Assembly: GCF_040566545.1 (NCBI RefSeq)
Contig: NZ_JBEWZI010000006.1
Span: 156,814 to 220,813, forward strand
Length of the DNA: 64,000 nucleotides
DNA from: Uliginosibacterium flavum
GTDB taxonomy: Bacteria; Pseudomonadota; Gammaproteobacteria; Burkholderiales; Rhodocyclaceae
Reading direction: 5' to 3'
The notes below the pieces were generated by a model. It did no database searches and was not told the DNA's origin. It saw only the letters and a program-made list of their open reading frames with translations. Positions within the stretch are counted from its first letter, which is position 1, and each line of letters opens with the position of its first letter. Position numbers and translations under genes: made by a program. Shown in pieces: positions 40,431 to 48,660 of this stretch.

Positions 40431-40994
40431 ATGAAAACACTCAAAATCCTTGGTATCTGTGGCAGCCTGCGCCGCGCTTCACGCAACCTCACCTTGCTGC
40501 GCTACGCACAGGCGCATGCGCCCGAAGGCGTGGAGATCGAAATTGCCGACTTGTCAGCCCTGCCTTTTTATAATGCCGACATCAGCGAAAAGCCCGCTGC
40601 CGTGCACTCTCTGCTGACCCAGATGGCCGCAGCGGACGCATTGCTTTTTGCGTGCCCCGAATACAACTACTCGATTGCACCTGCCCTGAAGAATGCGCTC
40701 GACTGGGCCTCGCGCGAGCCGGACAACCACTGTCTGGCCGGCAAGCCCGCCGCCATGATGGGCGCCGGCGGCGGCATGGGCACTTCGCGTGCGCAATACC
40801 ACCTGCGTCAGGTCTGCGTTTTCCTGGATCTGCATGTCCTGAACAAGCCGGAAGTTTTCGCCAACGCCTTCAGCGCCAGTTTTGATGCCGACGGCAATCT
40901 GGTCGATACGAAGCTGCAAAGCCTGATCGTGCAGCAACTGGAAGCGCTGCAGGCTCATGCGCAGAAACTCTCCCAAAACGGTACACCAGCATGA
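40431..40994 (+). CDS. NADPH-dependent FMN reductase
   Basis: A 187-residue flavodoxin-fold reductase of the SsuE/ArsH/ChrR-like group. GICGSLRRASRNLTLLRY is the FMN phosphate loop, CPEYNYSIAPALKNALDW is the second FMN-binding signature, and GAGGGMGTSRAQYHLRQV follows. It should transfer electrons from NADPH to FMN or to quinones and related acceptors in the cytoplasm. Its stop overlaps the pirin start by 4 bases (ATGA), so the two are translationally coupled; both belong to families tied to quinone or redox stress. Confidence 0.92.
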   Translation: MKTLKILGICGSLRRASRNLTLLRYAQAHAPEGVEIEIADLSALPFYNADISEKPAAVHSLLTQMAAADALLFACPEYNYSIAPALKNALDWASREPDNHCLAGKPAAMMGAGGGMGTSRAQYHLRQVCVFLDLHVLNKPEVFANAFSASFDADGNLVDTKLQSLIVQQLEALQAHAQKLSQNGTPA

Positions 40995-41707
40995 TCAAGA
41001 TTTTTCGTGCAGCTACGCTGGGTCGCTCGGATCTGGGCTGGCTGCAAAGCTGGTTCCACTTCTCCTTCGCCGACTACCACGACCCGAAACGCATCCAGTT
41101 CGGCGCGCTGCGGGTTATCAATGACGATCTGATCGCCCCGCAAACAGGTTTCGACACCCACGGCCACCGCGACATGGAGATCATCTCCTACGTCATCGAC
41201 GGTAGCCTGACGCACGCCGACAGCATGGGCAACCAGCGCACACTGACGCGCGGCCACGTCCAGTACATGAGCGCCGGCACCGGTGTGCGGCATAGCGAAC
41301 ACAACCAGGGCAGCGAGACCTCCCGCCTGCTACAGATCTGGATCCTGCCGGATCGTGCCGGCTATGCACCGAACTACGGCGATCACGAGTTCGACTGGGC
41401 GGCGCGTGAAGACAAGTGGCTGCATCTGGTCTCCCCCGAATTCGGTGGTGCTCCCGTCAAGATTCATCAGGACGCGAACTTCCACGTCACCGCCCTCTCC
41501 GCTGGCGGCACTACACGTTTCGAGGTGTATCCGGGACGTCAGGCTTACGCCGTCTTGATCGAAGGCGAGGCGCAGATCAATGGCGAAACGCTCAAGGAGC
41601 GCGATGGGCTGGAGTCGGTCGGCACTTCGCTGGACATCAGCAGCGCCAGCGGCGCGCATCTGCTGGTGATCGAGATGGCGGCTGGGCCGGCGATGGCCCG
41701 AGCTTGA
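40991..41707 (+). CDS. pirin-family protein (quercetinase-like bicupin)
   Basis: A 238-residue pirin/YhaK-like bicupin. It opens with HFSFADYHDPKRIQFGALRVIND, has the cupin metal motif FDTHGHRDMEIISYVIDG (His-x-His and Glu) and GHVQYMSAGTGVRHSEHN with a further metal His. The family binds iron or another divalent metal; some members oxidise quercetin and others are redox-sensitive regulators. It is coupled to the FMN reductase gene. It is followed by a long perfect inverted repeat. Confidence 0.92.
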   Translation: MIKIFRAATLGRSDLGWLQSWFHFSFADYHDPKRIQFGALRVINDDLIAPQTGFDTHGHRDMEIISYVIDGSLTHADSMGNQRTLTRGHVQYMSAGTGVRHSEHNQGSETSRLLQIWILPDRAGYAPNYGDHEFDWAAREDKWLHLVSPEFGGAPVKIHQDANFHVTALSAGGTTRFEVYPGRQAYAVLIEGEAQINGETLKERDGLESVGTSLDISSASGAHLLVIEMAAGPAMARA

Positions 41708-41736
41708 TCTGCGCGAAAGGCTCCTACCCTCTACCC

Positions 41737-41814
41737 CGTCATTCCGGACTTGATCCGGAATCCAGCGCCCTTCGCCACCCATTTTCTGGATTCCGGATCA
41801 AGTCCGGAATGACG
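41737..41814. repeat. perfect 29-bp inverted repeat (TCCGGA-type REPIN)
   Basis: The arms 41737-41765 and 41786-41814 are exact reverse complements (CGTCATTCCGGACTTGATCC and onward), separated by 20 bases. Each arm is itself partly palindromic (ATTCCGGA/TCCGGAAT). One similar arm appears near 13113. It lies between the convergent pirin and tatC genes and may stop both transcripts. Confidence 0.85.
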
Positions 41815-41827
41815 ATTTTAAACAGTG

Positions 41828-41903
41828 GCTGAAGAGCCTTTCCCCGCCTGGGTCTTCAGCCTGCCTTGCACAAGAGCCAAGCTGGAAGCGGCTCTTCAGC
41901 TTG
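41828..41903. repeat. intergenic hairpin repeat, copy
   Basis: GCTGAAGAGCC, GGGTCTTCAGCCTGCC and AAGCGGCTCTTCAGC are recognisable. The element ends 13 bases from the tatC stop. Confidence 0.7.
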
Positions 41904-41916
41904 CATCAAAAATTTC

Positions 41917-42639
41917 TCAAACCGCCCTTTTGCGCACCACCACCCGTGCCACCAGAATGCCTGCCTCATACAGCAGGCACATCGGGATCGCCAGCATCAG
42001 CTGCGAAGCCACGTCGGGCGGCGTAATCACCGCCGCTACGACAAATGCGCCAACAATAACGTACCGGCGAATCTCGCCAAGCTTCTCGACCGAGACCACC
42101 CCCATTATCACCAACAACACCACGACCACCGGGACTTCAAATGTCGCGCCGAAGGCCAGGAACATGCCCATCACAAAGCCCAGATACTTGTCGATATCGG
42201 TCATCCAGGCCACGCCCTCGGGCGTAAAACTCGCCATCACGCGAAACATGCCCGGGAAGAAAACGAAATAGGCGAAGGCCATGCCGGCCACAAACAGCAG
42301 GCAGCTGGCGACCAGCAAAGGCACGGCCAGACGCTTCTCATGCGCATACAGACCCGGCGCGATGAAAGACCAGGCCTGATACAGAATGTAGGGCATGGCA
42401 ATCAGCAGGGACACCCAGCCAGCCACCTTGACCGGCACCAGGAAGACGCCCACCACGTCGGTGGCGATCATCTGTCCGCCTTGTGGCAGCACCGCCATCA
42501 ACGGCGCGGCGAGCAAGGCATACAGATCCTTGGCCCACCAGACGAGGCACAGGAAAATCACGAATACCGCCAGCAAGGCTTTGACCAGGCGATTGCGCAG
42601 TTCGACCAGATGCGAAATGAAGGAATCCTGCATATCCAT
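41917..42639 (-). CDS. tatC: Sec-independent protein translocase TatC
   Basis: A 240-residue inner-membrane protein with six helices. The N-terminus DMQDSFISHLVELRNRLVKAL is the conserved TatC cytoplasmic start with the ELRxR motif. The first periplasmic loop follows with FLVPVKVAGWVSLLIAMPYILYQAWSFIAPGLY. TatC binds twin-arginine signal peptides and, with TatA and TatB, exports folded proteins. I prefer the ATG at 42639; a TTG at 42648 overlaps the tatB stop, and an ATG at 42633 is also possible. It is the last gene of the his-hit-tat run. Confidence 0.95.
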   Translation of the reverse strand: MDMQDSFISHLVELRNRLVKALLAVFVIFLCLVWWAKDLYALLAAPLMAVLPQGGQMIATDVVGVFLVPVKVAGWVSLLIAMPYILYQAWSFIAPGLYAHEKRLAVPLLVASCLLFVAGMAFAYFVFFPGMFRVMASFTPEGVAWMTDIDKYLGFVMGMFLAFGATFEVPVVVVLLVIMGVVSVEKLGEIRRYVIVGAFVVAAVITPPDVASQLMLAIPMCLLYEAGILVARVVVRKRAV

Positions 42640-42644
42640 AAGCT

Positions 42645-43106
42645 TCAAACCTTCCGCACAGGGGTTTCAGGCATGCCGAAAAGATCAGGCTGACTGTCAT
42701 CCACCTCTGGTTCTGTCGTCACCTCGGCTACCTCGACAGGCGCGTCGCCCGTCAATTGGAATGGCTCCGGCTCAGCTGGAGTGGCAGTTGAATGCTCCGG
42801 ACTCATGGACAGATCCTGATGGATGCTGCCTATCGATTGCTGAAAATCAGCTTCCAGGGAGCGGGCCTGCGTATTGAGCGTGTCCTGCAGGCTGCGCACG
42901 CCTTCTTTCAGCTCGTCATGGATGTGTTTCACATCAGCCAGTTCCATCTCGCGACTGATGTCGGACTTCACATCTGAAACATAGCGGCGAAACTTGCCAA
43001 GCAGATGGCCGATGGTACGCGCCACACGCGGCAGATCCTCGGGGCCGAACACGACCAGCGCCACGATGCCAATGAAAATGAGCTCAGAAAAAGCAACGTC
43101 GAACAT
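42645..43106 (-). CDS. tatB: Sec-independent protein translocase TatB
   Basis: A 153-residue protein with the TatB N-terminal membrane helix (MFDVAFSELIFIGIVALVVF) and hinge GPEDLPRVARTIGHLLGKFRRYVSDVKSD, then an amphipathic helix and a long acidic, Pro/Glu-rich tail. TatB forms the substrate-recognition complex with TatC. The ATG at 43106 is chosen because the helix starts there. It is separated from tatA by an 84-base gap containing a terminator-like hairpin. Confidence 0.95.
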   Translation of the reverse strand: MFDVAFSELIFIGIVALVVFGPEDLPRVARTIGHLLGKFRRYVSDVKSDISREMELADVKHIHDELKEGVRSLQDTLNTQARSLEADFQQSIGSIHQDLSMSPEHSTATPAEPEPFQLTGDAPVEVAEVTTEPEVDDSQPDLFGMPETPVRKV

Positions 43107-43135
43107 GATATTCAGTCTGAATGATCTGACAGCTT

Positions 43136-43166
43136 GAAAACAAAAAGGGCGCAAACTCTCGCGCCC
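43136..43166 (-). terminator. terminator-like hairpin between tatA and tatB
   Basis: On the minus strand GGGCGC-N8-GCGCCC (43147-43166) is followed by TTTTTGTTTTC. It starts 25 bases after the tatA stop and precedes tatB by about 40 bases. A leaky terminator here would lower tatB and tatC relative to tatA. The stem is only 6 bp, so efficiency is uncertain. Confidence 0.6.
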
Positions 43167-43190
43167 CCAACCTGATCGCAACGAAGCGGA

Positions 43191-43412
43191 TCAATCCTTC
43201 TTTTCGCGGGCCTGGCCTTCAACGGTTTCGCCACTGGCGATCTTGGCTGCGGGCTCGGTCGGTTTGTCCTCAGAACCATCCTTCATGCCCTGCTTGAAAC
43301 CCTTGATCGCACCGCCCAGATCTTCGCCGATATTGCGCAGTTTCTTGGTGCCGAAAACCAGCAGTACGATCACCAGAACAACCAGCCAATGCCAGATACT
43401 GAATGAACCCAT
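43191..43412 (-). CDS. tatA: Sec-independent protein translocase TatA
   Basis: A 73-residue protein with an N-terminal helix (SIWHWLVVLVIVLLVFG), the FGTKKLRNIGEDLGGAIKGFK hinge and amphipathic helix that define TatA, and an acidic tail. Multiple TatA copies form the transport channel. AAGGAG lies before the ATG. It is 12 bases downstream of the HIT gene and upstream of a hairpin that may favour its expression over tatBC. Confidence 0.97.
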   Translation of the reverse strand: MGSFSIWHWLVVLVIVLLVFGTKKLRNIGEDLGGAIKGFKQGMKDGSEDKPTEPAAKIASGETVEGQAREKKD

Positions 43413-43424
43413 TTGAATCGCTCC

Positions 43425-43772
43425 TTAATGTTGCAGCATGGCCGGCAGCGGCGCATTGCCACCCAGCACGTGAAGGTGCAAATGATACACCTCCTGCCCG
43501 CCGACCCTGCCTGTGTTGATAATGGTCCGGAAACCGTCCGTGGCACCTTGATCCGCAGCAAGACGCGGCGCGAGTGCGAGCATGCGGCCCAGCAGTGGCG
43601 CGTCCTCAGCCTGTGCGTCCGACAGCGTCGCAATGTGTTTTTTCGGGATGATCAGCAGATGCACCGGTGCTTTCGGATGGATATCCTTGAAGGCGAGAAT
43701 TTCCTCGTCCTCATAAACCTTGTTGCTGGGGATTTCGCCCTTGGCTATGCGGCAGAACAGGCAATCGCTCAT
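43425..43772 (-). CDS. HIT-family (histidine triad) nucleotide-binding protein
   Basis: A 115-residue HINT-type protein. CLFCRIAKGEIPSNKVYED and FKDIHPKAPVHLLIIPKKHI are typical, and the histidine triad HLHLHVLGG is near the C-terminus. HINT proteins hydrolyse adenosine phosphoramidates. The two cysteines CLFC may bind zinc. Its start overlaps the hisE stop by 4 bases, and this hisE-hit-tatA order is widespread in betaproteobacteria. Confidence 0.95.
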   Translation of the reverse strand: MSDCLFCRIAKGEIPSNKVYEDEEILAFKDIHPKAPVHLLIIPKKHIATLSDAQAEDAPLLGRMLALAPRLAADQGATDGFRTIINTGRVGGQEVYHLHLHVLGGNAPLPAMLQH

Positions 43773-44092
43773 GATTTTCTCGAGTTCTTTTCGTCAATGC
43801 CGGAGATACCTTCGCGCCGACGGAATTCGCCCAGCACATCATCGGCCGACAGGCCGAACTGGCTCAGCAAAATCAGCGAGTGAAACCACAGATCGGTGAC
43901 TTCATACACGATGTGACGCAGATCGCCATCCTTGGCCGCCATGATGGTTTCAGCGGCTTCTTCAGCGACCTTCTTGCAGATCGCATCAGTGCCCTTGGCG
44001 TACAGGCTGGAGACGTAGGACGACTCGGGTGGCGCGGCCTTGCGCTGTTCCAGCGTCGCCGACAGGCGTTGCAACACTTCAGGATCGATCAT
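43769..44092 (-). CDS. hisE: phosphoribosyl-ATP pyrophosphatase HisE
   Basis: A 107-residue enzyme for the second step of histidine synthesis, hydrolysing PR-ATP to PR-AMP and pyrophosphate. The MazG-like motif GTDAICKKVAEEAAETIMAAKDGD and EVTDLWFHSLILL carry the Mg-binding Glu/Asp residues. The start MIDPEVLQRL at 44092 is chosen over a longer frame that overlaps hisI. hisE and hisI are separate genes here, unlike the fused form in enterobacteria. Confidence 0.95.
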   Translation of the reverse strand: MIDPEVLQRLSATLEQRKAAPPESSYVSSLYAKGTDAICKKVAEEAAETIMAAKDGDLRHIVYEVTDLWFHSLILLSQFGLSADDVLGEFRRREGISGIDEKNSRKS

Positions 44093-44112
44093 CGCAAAAA
44101 ACCTTTGCAGAA

Positions 44113-44514
44113 TTATTTCTTGACGTAAATATCGGCCGGATCTTTCAGCACAGGCTCCACATCCTCCCAGCCACCACCATCGAGATGGCGTTGAAAGAAG
44201 CAACTGCGGCGGCCGGTATGACAGGCAATTCCGCCGACCTGCTCAATCTTCAGCAGCACAACGTCGCCATCGCAATCCATGCGGATTTCGTGCACGCGTT
44301 GGGTATGACCTGACTCTTCACCTTTGTGCCAAAGCTTGCGACGAGAGCGTGACCAATACACGGCCTCGCGCCTCACAGCGGTTAACTCCAGAGCCTCGCG
44401 ATTCATCCAGGCAAACATTAGCACTTCGCCGGTTTGGGCGTCCTGCGCAATGGCGGGCACGAGACCTTGCTCGTCCCATACCACGTCGTTCAACCAGCGT
44501 GTATCTTCACTCAT
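44113..44514 (-). CDS. hisI: phosphoribosyl-AMP cyclohydrolase HisI
   Basis: A 133-residue zinc enzyme opening the purine ring of PR-AMP, the third histidine step. MFAWMNREALELT, VYWSRSRRKLWHKGEESGHTQ and the zinc site DCDGDVVLLKIEQVGGIACHTGRRSCFF are all present. It overlaps hisF by 4 bases and precedes hisE by 20. Confidence 0.96.
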   Translation of the reverse strand: MSEDTRWLNDVVWDEQGLVPAIAQDAQTGEVLMFAWMNREALELTAVRREAVYWSRSRRKLWHKGEESGHTQRVHEIRMDCDGDVVLLKIEQVGGIACHTGRRSCFFQRHLDGGGWEDVEPVLKDPADIYVKK

Positions 44515-45269
44515 AGTCTCACCTCGACACCGCGTGAACGCATGTACTCCTTGGCTTCACGCACGGTGTGCTCTCCGTAGTGAAAAATGCTGGCCGCCAG
44601 CACCGCATCAGCCCGCCCTTGAATCACGCCATCGGCCAGATGCTGCAGATTGCCCACACCGCCACTGGCGATCACTGGGACATTCACCGCATCAGAGATT
44701 GCCCGCACCAGCGCCAGATCGAAACCGATCTTGGTGCCGTCGCGATCCATGCTGGTCAGGAGGATCTCGCCCGCCCCCAGTTTCTCGACGCGCTGCGCCC
44801 ACTCGATCGCATCCAGATCCGTCAGTTTACGGCCGCCATGCGTGAACACGCCCCATTTGCCCGGCGCGATCTGCTTGGCATCAATCGCCACAACAATGCA
44901 TTGGTTACCGACCTTGCCGGAAGCCTCGGCCACCAGATCGGGATTATTCACCGCGGCACTGTTGATACTGACCTTATCGGCGCCCGCATTGAGTAGGCGA
45001 CGCACGTCGGCGACGCTGCGCACGCCACCACCGACGGTGAGCGGGATGAAGACCTGATTGGCGACCTGCTCAACGATATGCAACATGATGTCGCGCGCAT
45101 CGGAACTGGCGGTGATGTCGAGAAAAGTCAGTTCATCTGCGCCTTGCTCGTCGTAACGCCGGGCGATTTCTACCGGATCACCCGCATCACGCAGTTCAAG
45201 AAAATTGACACCTTTGACAACCCGTCCGGCGGTCACATCCAGACAGGGAATAATGCGTTTAGCCAGCAT
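44511..45269 (-). CDS. hisF: imidazole glycerol phosphate synthase cyclase subunit HisF
   Basis: A 252-residue TIM barrel. It begins MLAKRIIPCLDVTAGRVVKG with the catalytic Asp in CLDV, has VGGGVRSVADVRRLLNAGADKVSINSAA, the second catalytic Asp in LLTSMDRDGTK, and the phosphate-binding VIASGGVGNLQHLADG. It works with HisH to form IGP and AICAR. The gap to hisA is 4 bases. Confidence 0.97.
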   Translation of the reverse strand: MLAKRIIPCLDVTAGRVVKGVNFLELRDAGDPVEIARRYDEQGADELTFLDITASSDARDIMLHIVEQVANQVFIPLTVGGGVRSVADVRRLLNAGADKVSINSAAVNNPDLVAEASGKVGNQCIVVAIDAKQIAPGKWGVFTHGGRKLTDLDAIEWAQRVEKLGAGEILLTSMDRDGTKIGFDLALVRAISDAVNVPVIASGGVGNLQHLADGVIQGRADAVLAASIFHYGEHTVREAKEYMRSRGVEVRL

Positions 45270-45273
45270 TGGG

Positions 45274-46023
45274 TCAGTCGGCCTCGCCGTTAAGCTCATC
45301 GGCACGCGCCTGAGCTGCTTCGAAATCCAGCGAGCCTTCGTAAATCGCCCGGCCGGTAATCGCCCCCATGATGCCTTCAGCCTCGACGGCACACAGCGCA
45401 TCGATATCGAGCAAGTTGGTGACGCCGCCGCTGGCAATAACGGGGATGCGCAAGGCTCGCGCCAGATTCACGGTAGCTTCAATATTCACACCACTGAGCA
45501 TGCCATCGCGGCCAATGTCGGTATAAATGATGGACTCAACGCCGTAGTCCTCGAACTTCTTGGCCAGATCGATTACATCGTGCCCGGTCAGCTTGGACCA
45601 GCCGTCGACGGCAACCTTGCCCTCCTTGGCATCCAGGCCGACGATGATGTGGCCGGGAAAGGCGCTGCAAGCGTCATGCAGGAAGCCGGGATTCTTCACC
45701 GCAGCCGTTCCGATGATGACGTAGCTGATGCCGTCGTCAAGATAGCGTTCGATGGTATCCAGATCACGGATGCCGCCACCGAGCTGCACCGGAATGTCGT
45801 CACCGACCTCTTCACAGATCGCCTTGATGATCGCCTCGTTCTTCGGTTTGCCGGCAAAGGCACCATTCAGATCGACGAGATGCAGGCGACGTGCACCCTT
45901 GTCCAGCCAGATTCGGGCCATGGCGCGCGGATCTTCGGAAAACACGGTAGCGCCTTCCATCTCGCCTTGGCGCAGGCGAACACAGTGGCCGTCTTTGAGG
46001 TCAATTGCAGGAATCAGCAGCAT
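45274..46023 (-). CDS. hisA: phosphoribosylformimino-AICAR isomerase HisA
   Basis: A 249-residue TIM barrel catalysing the Amadori rearrangement of ProFAR. MLLIPAIDLKDGHCVRL has the catalytic Asp, IPVQLGGGIRDLDTIERYLDDG and IYTDIGRDGMLSG carry the second Asp, followed by IPVIASGGVTNLLDI. It lies between hisH and hisF, with a 90-base gap to hisH. Confidence 0.97.
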   Translation of the reverse strand: MLLIPAIDLKDGHCVRLRQGEMEGATVFSEDPRAMARIWLDKGARRLHLVDLNGAFAGKPKNEAIIKAICEEVGDDIPVQLGGGIRDLDTIERYLDDGISYVIIGTAAVKNPGFLHDACSAFPGHIIVGLDAKEGKVAVDGWSKLTGHDVIDLAKKFEDYGVESIIYTDIGRDGMLSGVNIEATVNLARALRIPVIASGGVTNLLDIDALCAVEAEGIMGAITGRAIYEGSLDFEAAQARADELNGEAD

Positions 46024-46113
46024 GATGGAGTGAGTGCTTTAAGCGCTTGGGAAAGCGACAGGGTCTTGAGGGAGAGTAGGTCTGATATTCCAGATGACTC
46101 GTTGGTGTAACGC

Positions 46114-46746
46114 TCAGGGTTGCCAGTGCACAAAATTGGAAAGAAGCTGCAAACCTGCTGCCGCACTTTTTTCCGGGTGAAACTGTACTGAAAAGATATT
46201 AGCTTGGGCTACCGCCGAGGTAAAGCCAAGCCCGTATTCCGTACGCGCCGCAGTGGCAGCGTCATCCGTGGGCTGGCAATAGTAGCTATGCACGAAGTAA
46301 AACCGCGAACCGGGCTCGATCCCTTGCCACAGAGGGTGTTCCCGCGTCGGCAGCACTTCGTTCCAGCCCATGTGCGGCACCTTCAAACGCAATCCATCCG
46401 GGCCGAGCATGCCATCGGCGAAGCGTTTGACCTGCCCGGGAATGAAGCCCAGCCCGGGCGTATCGCCTTCTTCGCTGTGATCAAACAGCATCTGCATGCC
46501 CACGCAGATCCCCAGAAAGGGTTTGGTCTGCGCAGCCTGATGCACAGCTTCACGCAGGCCGCGCGCCAGGAATTCGCGCATGCAATCGTGCATCGCCCCC
46601 TGACCCGGCACGACTACGCGATCAGCCGCATGTATCTCAGCGGCTTCGCTGGAAATCAGAACGTTTGCATCCGGCGCAACCTTCTCGATGGCCTTGGCGA
46701 CCGAGCGCAGATTGCCCATTCCGTAATCAACGACGACGATTTTCAT
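46114..46746 (-). CDS. hisH: imidazole glycerol phosphate synthase glutaminase subunit HisH
   Basis: A 210-residue class I glutamine amidotransferase that feeds ammonia to HisF. MKIVVVDYGMGNLRSV starts the protein, KPFLGICVGMQMLFD has the nucleophile Cys, and VQFHPEKS the His/Glu pair. The ATG at 46746 fits the family start; 62 bases separate it from hisB. Confidence 0.97.
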   Translation of the reverse strand: MKIVVVDYGMGNLRSVAKAIEKVAPDANVLISSEAAEIHAADRVVVPGQGAMHDCMREFLARGLREAVHQAAQTKPFLGICVGMQMLFDHSEEGDTPGLGFIPGQVKRFADGMLGPDGLRLKVPHMGWNEVLPTREHPLWQGIEPGSRFYFVHSYYCQPTDDAATAARTEYGLGFTSAVAQANIFSVQFHPEKSAAAGLQLLSNFVHWQP

Positions 46747-46808
46747 TCTTGGTGTGAAGCTGGGAGTGAGTTTGCGCGCAGATTTTCGGTCTGCGCGCCA
46801 ATCAAAAA

Positions 46809-47396
46809 TTAAAGACAACCCTTGGTCGAAGGCATGGTGCCCGCAGCACGCTCATCGACCTCAACGGCCGCCCGCAGCGCCCGGCCAAAGGCCTTGAACA
46901 CGGTTTCGCACTGGTGGTGCGCATTCACCCCACGCAGGTTGTCGATGTGCAAAGTTGCCAGAGCGTGATTGACGAAGCCCTGGAAAAATTCGCGGGTCAA
47001 ATCCACGTCGAAGCCGCCGATCATGGCGCGCGTAAAGGGAATGTTGTATTCCAGCCCCGGCCGCCCCGACAGATCGATCACCACACGCGACAAGGCTTCA
47101 TCCAGCGGCACATAGCTGTGACCGTAACGACGCAAACCCTTCTTGTCGCCCACAGCCTTGGCAAAAGCCTGACCCAGAGTGATGCCGACATCTTCCACCG
47201 TGTGATGCGCATCGATGTGCAGATCACCCTTGGCTTGCACCTCCAGATCCATTAGGCCGTGACGCGCGATCTGCTCCAGCATGTGATCCAGAAAGGGAAC
47301 GCCGGTAGCCAGTTTGGCCACGCCCGTGCCATCCAGATTGATGCGCACGCTAATCTGCGTTTCAAGGGTATTGCGGCTTACTTCGGCTTGCCTCAT
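46809..47396 (-). CDS. hisB: imidazoleglycerol-phosphate dehydratase HisB
   Basis: A 195-residue dehydratase in its single-domain form (no phosphatase fusion). The manganese-binding repeats are visible: FLDHMLEQIARHG, DAHHTVEDVGITLGQA, SRVVIDLSGRPGLEY and NAHHQCETVFKAFGRALR. It is the first minus-strand gene of the his-hit-tat run and is divergent from hisC. Confidence 0.97.
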   Translation of the reverse strand: MRQAEVSRNTLETQISVRINLDGTGVAKLATGVPFLDHMLEQIARHGLMDLEVQAKGDLHIDAHHTVEDVGITLGQAFAKAVGDKKGLRRYGHSYVPLDEALSRVVIDLSGRPGLEYNIPFTRAMIGGFDVDLTREFFQGFVNHALATLHIDNLRGVNAHHQCETVFKAFGRALRAAVEVDERAAGTMPSTKGCL

Positions 47397-47523
47397 GGCA
47401 CAACCCTATATTGATGGTGGCTAAGAGCCGCGCGCACAGGGTGCGTCAGGCGGTGGCTATGATAGCATTGGTGCGGCTTTGCGCCATGGCCGACCACCAT
47501 TTTCCATCCCAGAAAGCAGCCCG
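47397..47523. promoter_or_regulatory. divergent hisB/hisC promoter region
   Basis: This 127-base stretch must hold the promoters of both the hisBHAFIE-hit-tat run and hisC. A fragment like the hairpin repeat (GCTAAGAGCCGCGCG) occurs at about 47420-47434. No leader-peptide attenuator with a histidine run was seen. Confidence 0.4.
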
Positions 47524-48600
47524 ATGAGTGCCTATTGGAGCGACCTCGTAAGTCGCCTGACCCCCTACGTTCCCGGCGAGCAGCCCAAGATCGCCAATCT
47601 GGTCAAGCTCAACACCAACGAAAACCCCTACGGCCCATCGCCCAAGGCACTGGCGGCGATTGCTGCTGAGGCCAGCGATGCGCTGCGCCTCTACCCGGAT
47701 CCGAACTCGGATCTGTTCAAACAGGCGGTGGCGCGTTTCTTTGCGATTGATCCTGCCAGCGTTTTCGTCGGCAATGGCTCGGATGAAGTGCTGGCCCATG
47801 TTTTCCTCGGTCTGCTCAAGCACGACAAGCCTCTGCTCTTCCCGGACATTACTTACAGTTTTTATCCGGTGTATTGCGGCCTGTATGAGATTGATTTTGA
47901 AACCGTGCCGCTCGATGCGTCATTCGGTATCCGCGTCGACGACTACCTCGCACGCGAGGCCGGCGCGATTATCCTCGCCAACCCGAACGCACCTACCTCC
48001 TGCCTGATGTCGCTGGCCGAGATTGAACGTCTGGCCGCCGGCAAGCCGGATACGGTCATCGTCATTGACGAGGCCTATATCGACTTCGGCGGCGAATCGG
48101 CGGTACCGCTGACCCAGCGCTATCCGAATCTGCTGGTGATCCAGACGCTTTCGAAGAGCCGCTCGCTGGCCGGCTTGCGAGCGGGTTTTGCCGTCGGTCA
48201 TCCGGCGTTGATCGAAGCGCTGGAGCGCATCAAGAACAGTTTCAACTCCTACCCGCTGGATCGCATGACCATCGCCGGCGCGGCTGCCGCGATGGATGAT
48301 GTCGCCTGGTTTAACGACACCCGCCAGCGCGTGATCGCCAGCCGCGAAGCGCTCTCAGCCCGCATGGCAACGCTGGGCTTTGAAGTCCTGCCCTCGGCCG
48401 CCAACTTCATTTTCGCCCGCCATGCGCAACGCGATGGTGGCGAACTGGCGCAAGCCTTGCGCGCGCGCGGCATCATCGTGCGTCATTTCAAACTGCCACG
48501 GATTGATCAGTTCCTGCGGATTACGGTGGGCACCGAGGCGGAATGTGTGCAACTGACGGATGCGCTGGCGCAGATCTTGGATTCAACAGCACCCGCCTGA
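47524..48600 (+). CDS. hisC: histidinol-phosphate aminotransferase HisC
   Basis: A 358-residue fold-type I PLP enzyme. LNTNENPYGPSPKAL is the typical HisC N-terminal signature, DEAYIDFGGESAV follows, and the PLP lysine lies in QTLSKSRSLAGLRAGFAVG. It converts imidazole acetol phosphate and glutamate to histidinol phosphate. The ATG at 47524 fits the family; the gene is divergent from the other his genes. Confidence 0.96.
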   Translation: MSAYWSDLVSRLTPYVPGEQPKIANLVKLNTNENPYGPSPKALAAIAAEASDALRLYPDPNSDLFKQAVARFFAIDPASVFVGNGSDEVLAHVFLGLLKHDKPLLFPDITYSFYPVYCGLYEIDFETVPLDASFGIRVDDYLAREAGAIILANPNAPTSCLMSLAEIERLAAGKPDTVIVIDEAYIDFGGESAVPLTQRYPNLLVIQTLSKSRSLAGLRAGFAVGHPALIEALERIKNSFNSYPLDRMTIAGAAAAMDDVAWFNDTRQRVIASREALSARMATLGFEVLPSAANFIFARHAQRDGGELAQALRARGIIVRHFKLPRIDQFLRITVGTEAECVQLTDALAQILDSTAPA

Positions 48601-48660
48601 AGACCCGCCCCCAGCCTGCCTCTGCAGACAGGCTGTCGCAAGAGCCAAGCCCCGCAAGGC
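48598..48660. repeat. intergenic hairpin repeat, partial copy
   Basis: TGAAGACCCGCCCCCAGCCT, then CTGCAGACAGGCTG and AGAGCCAAGCCCCGC. It begins on the hisC stop codon and fills the gap to the convergent gene. Confidence 0.55.
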
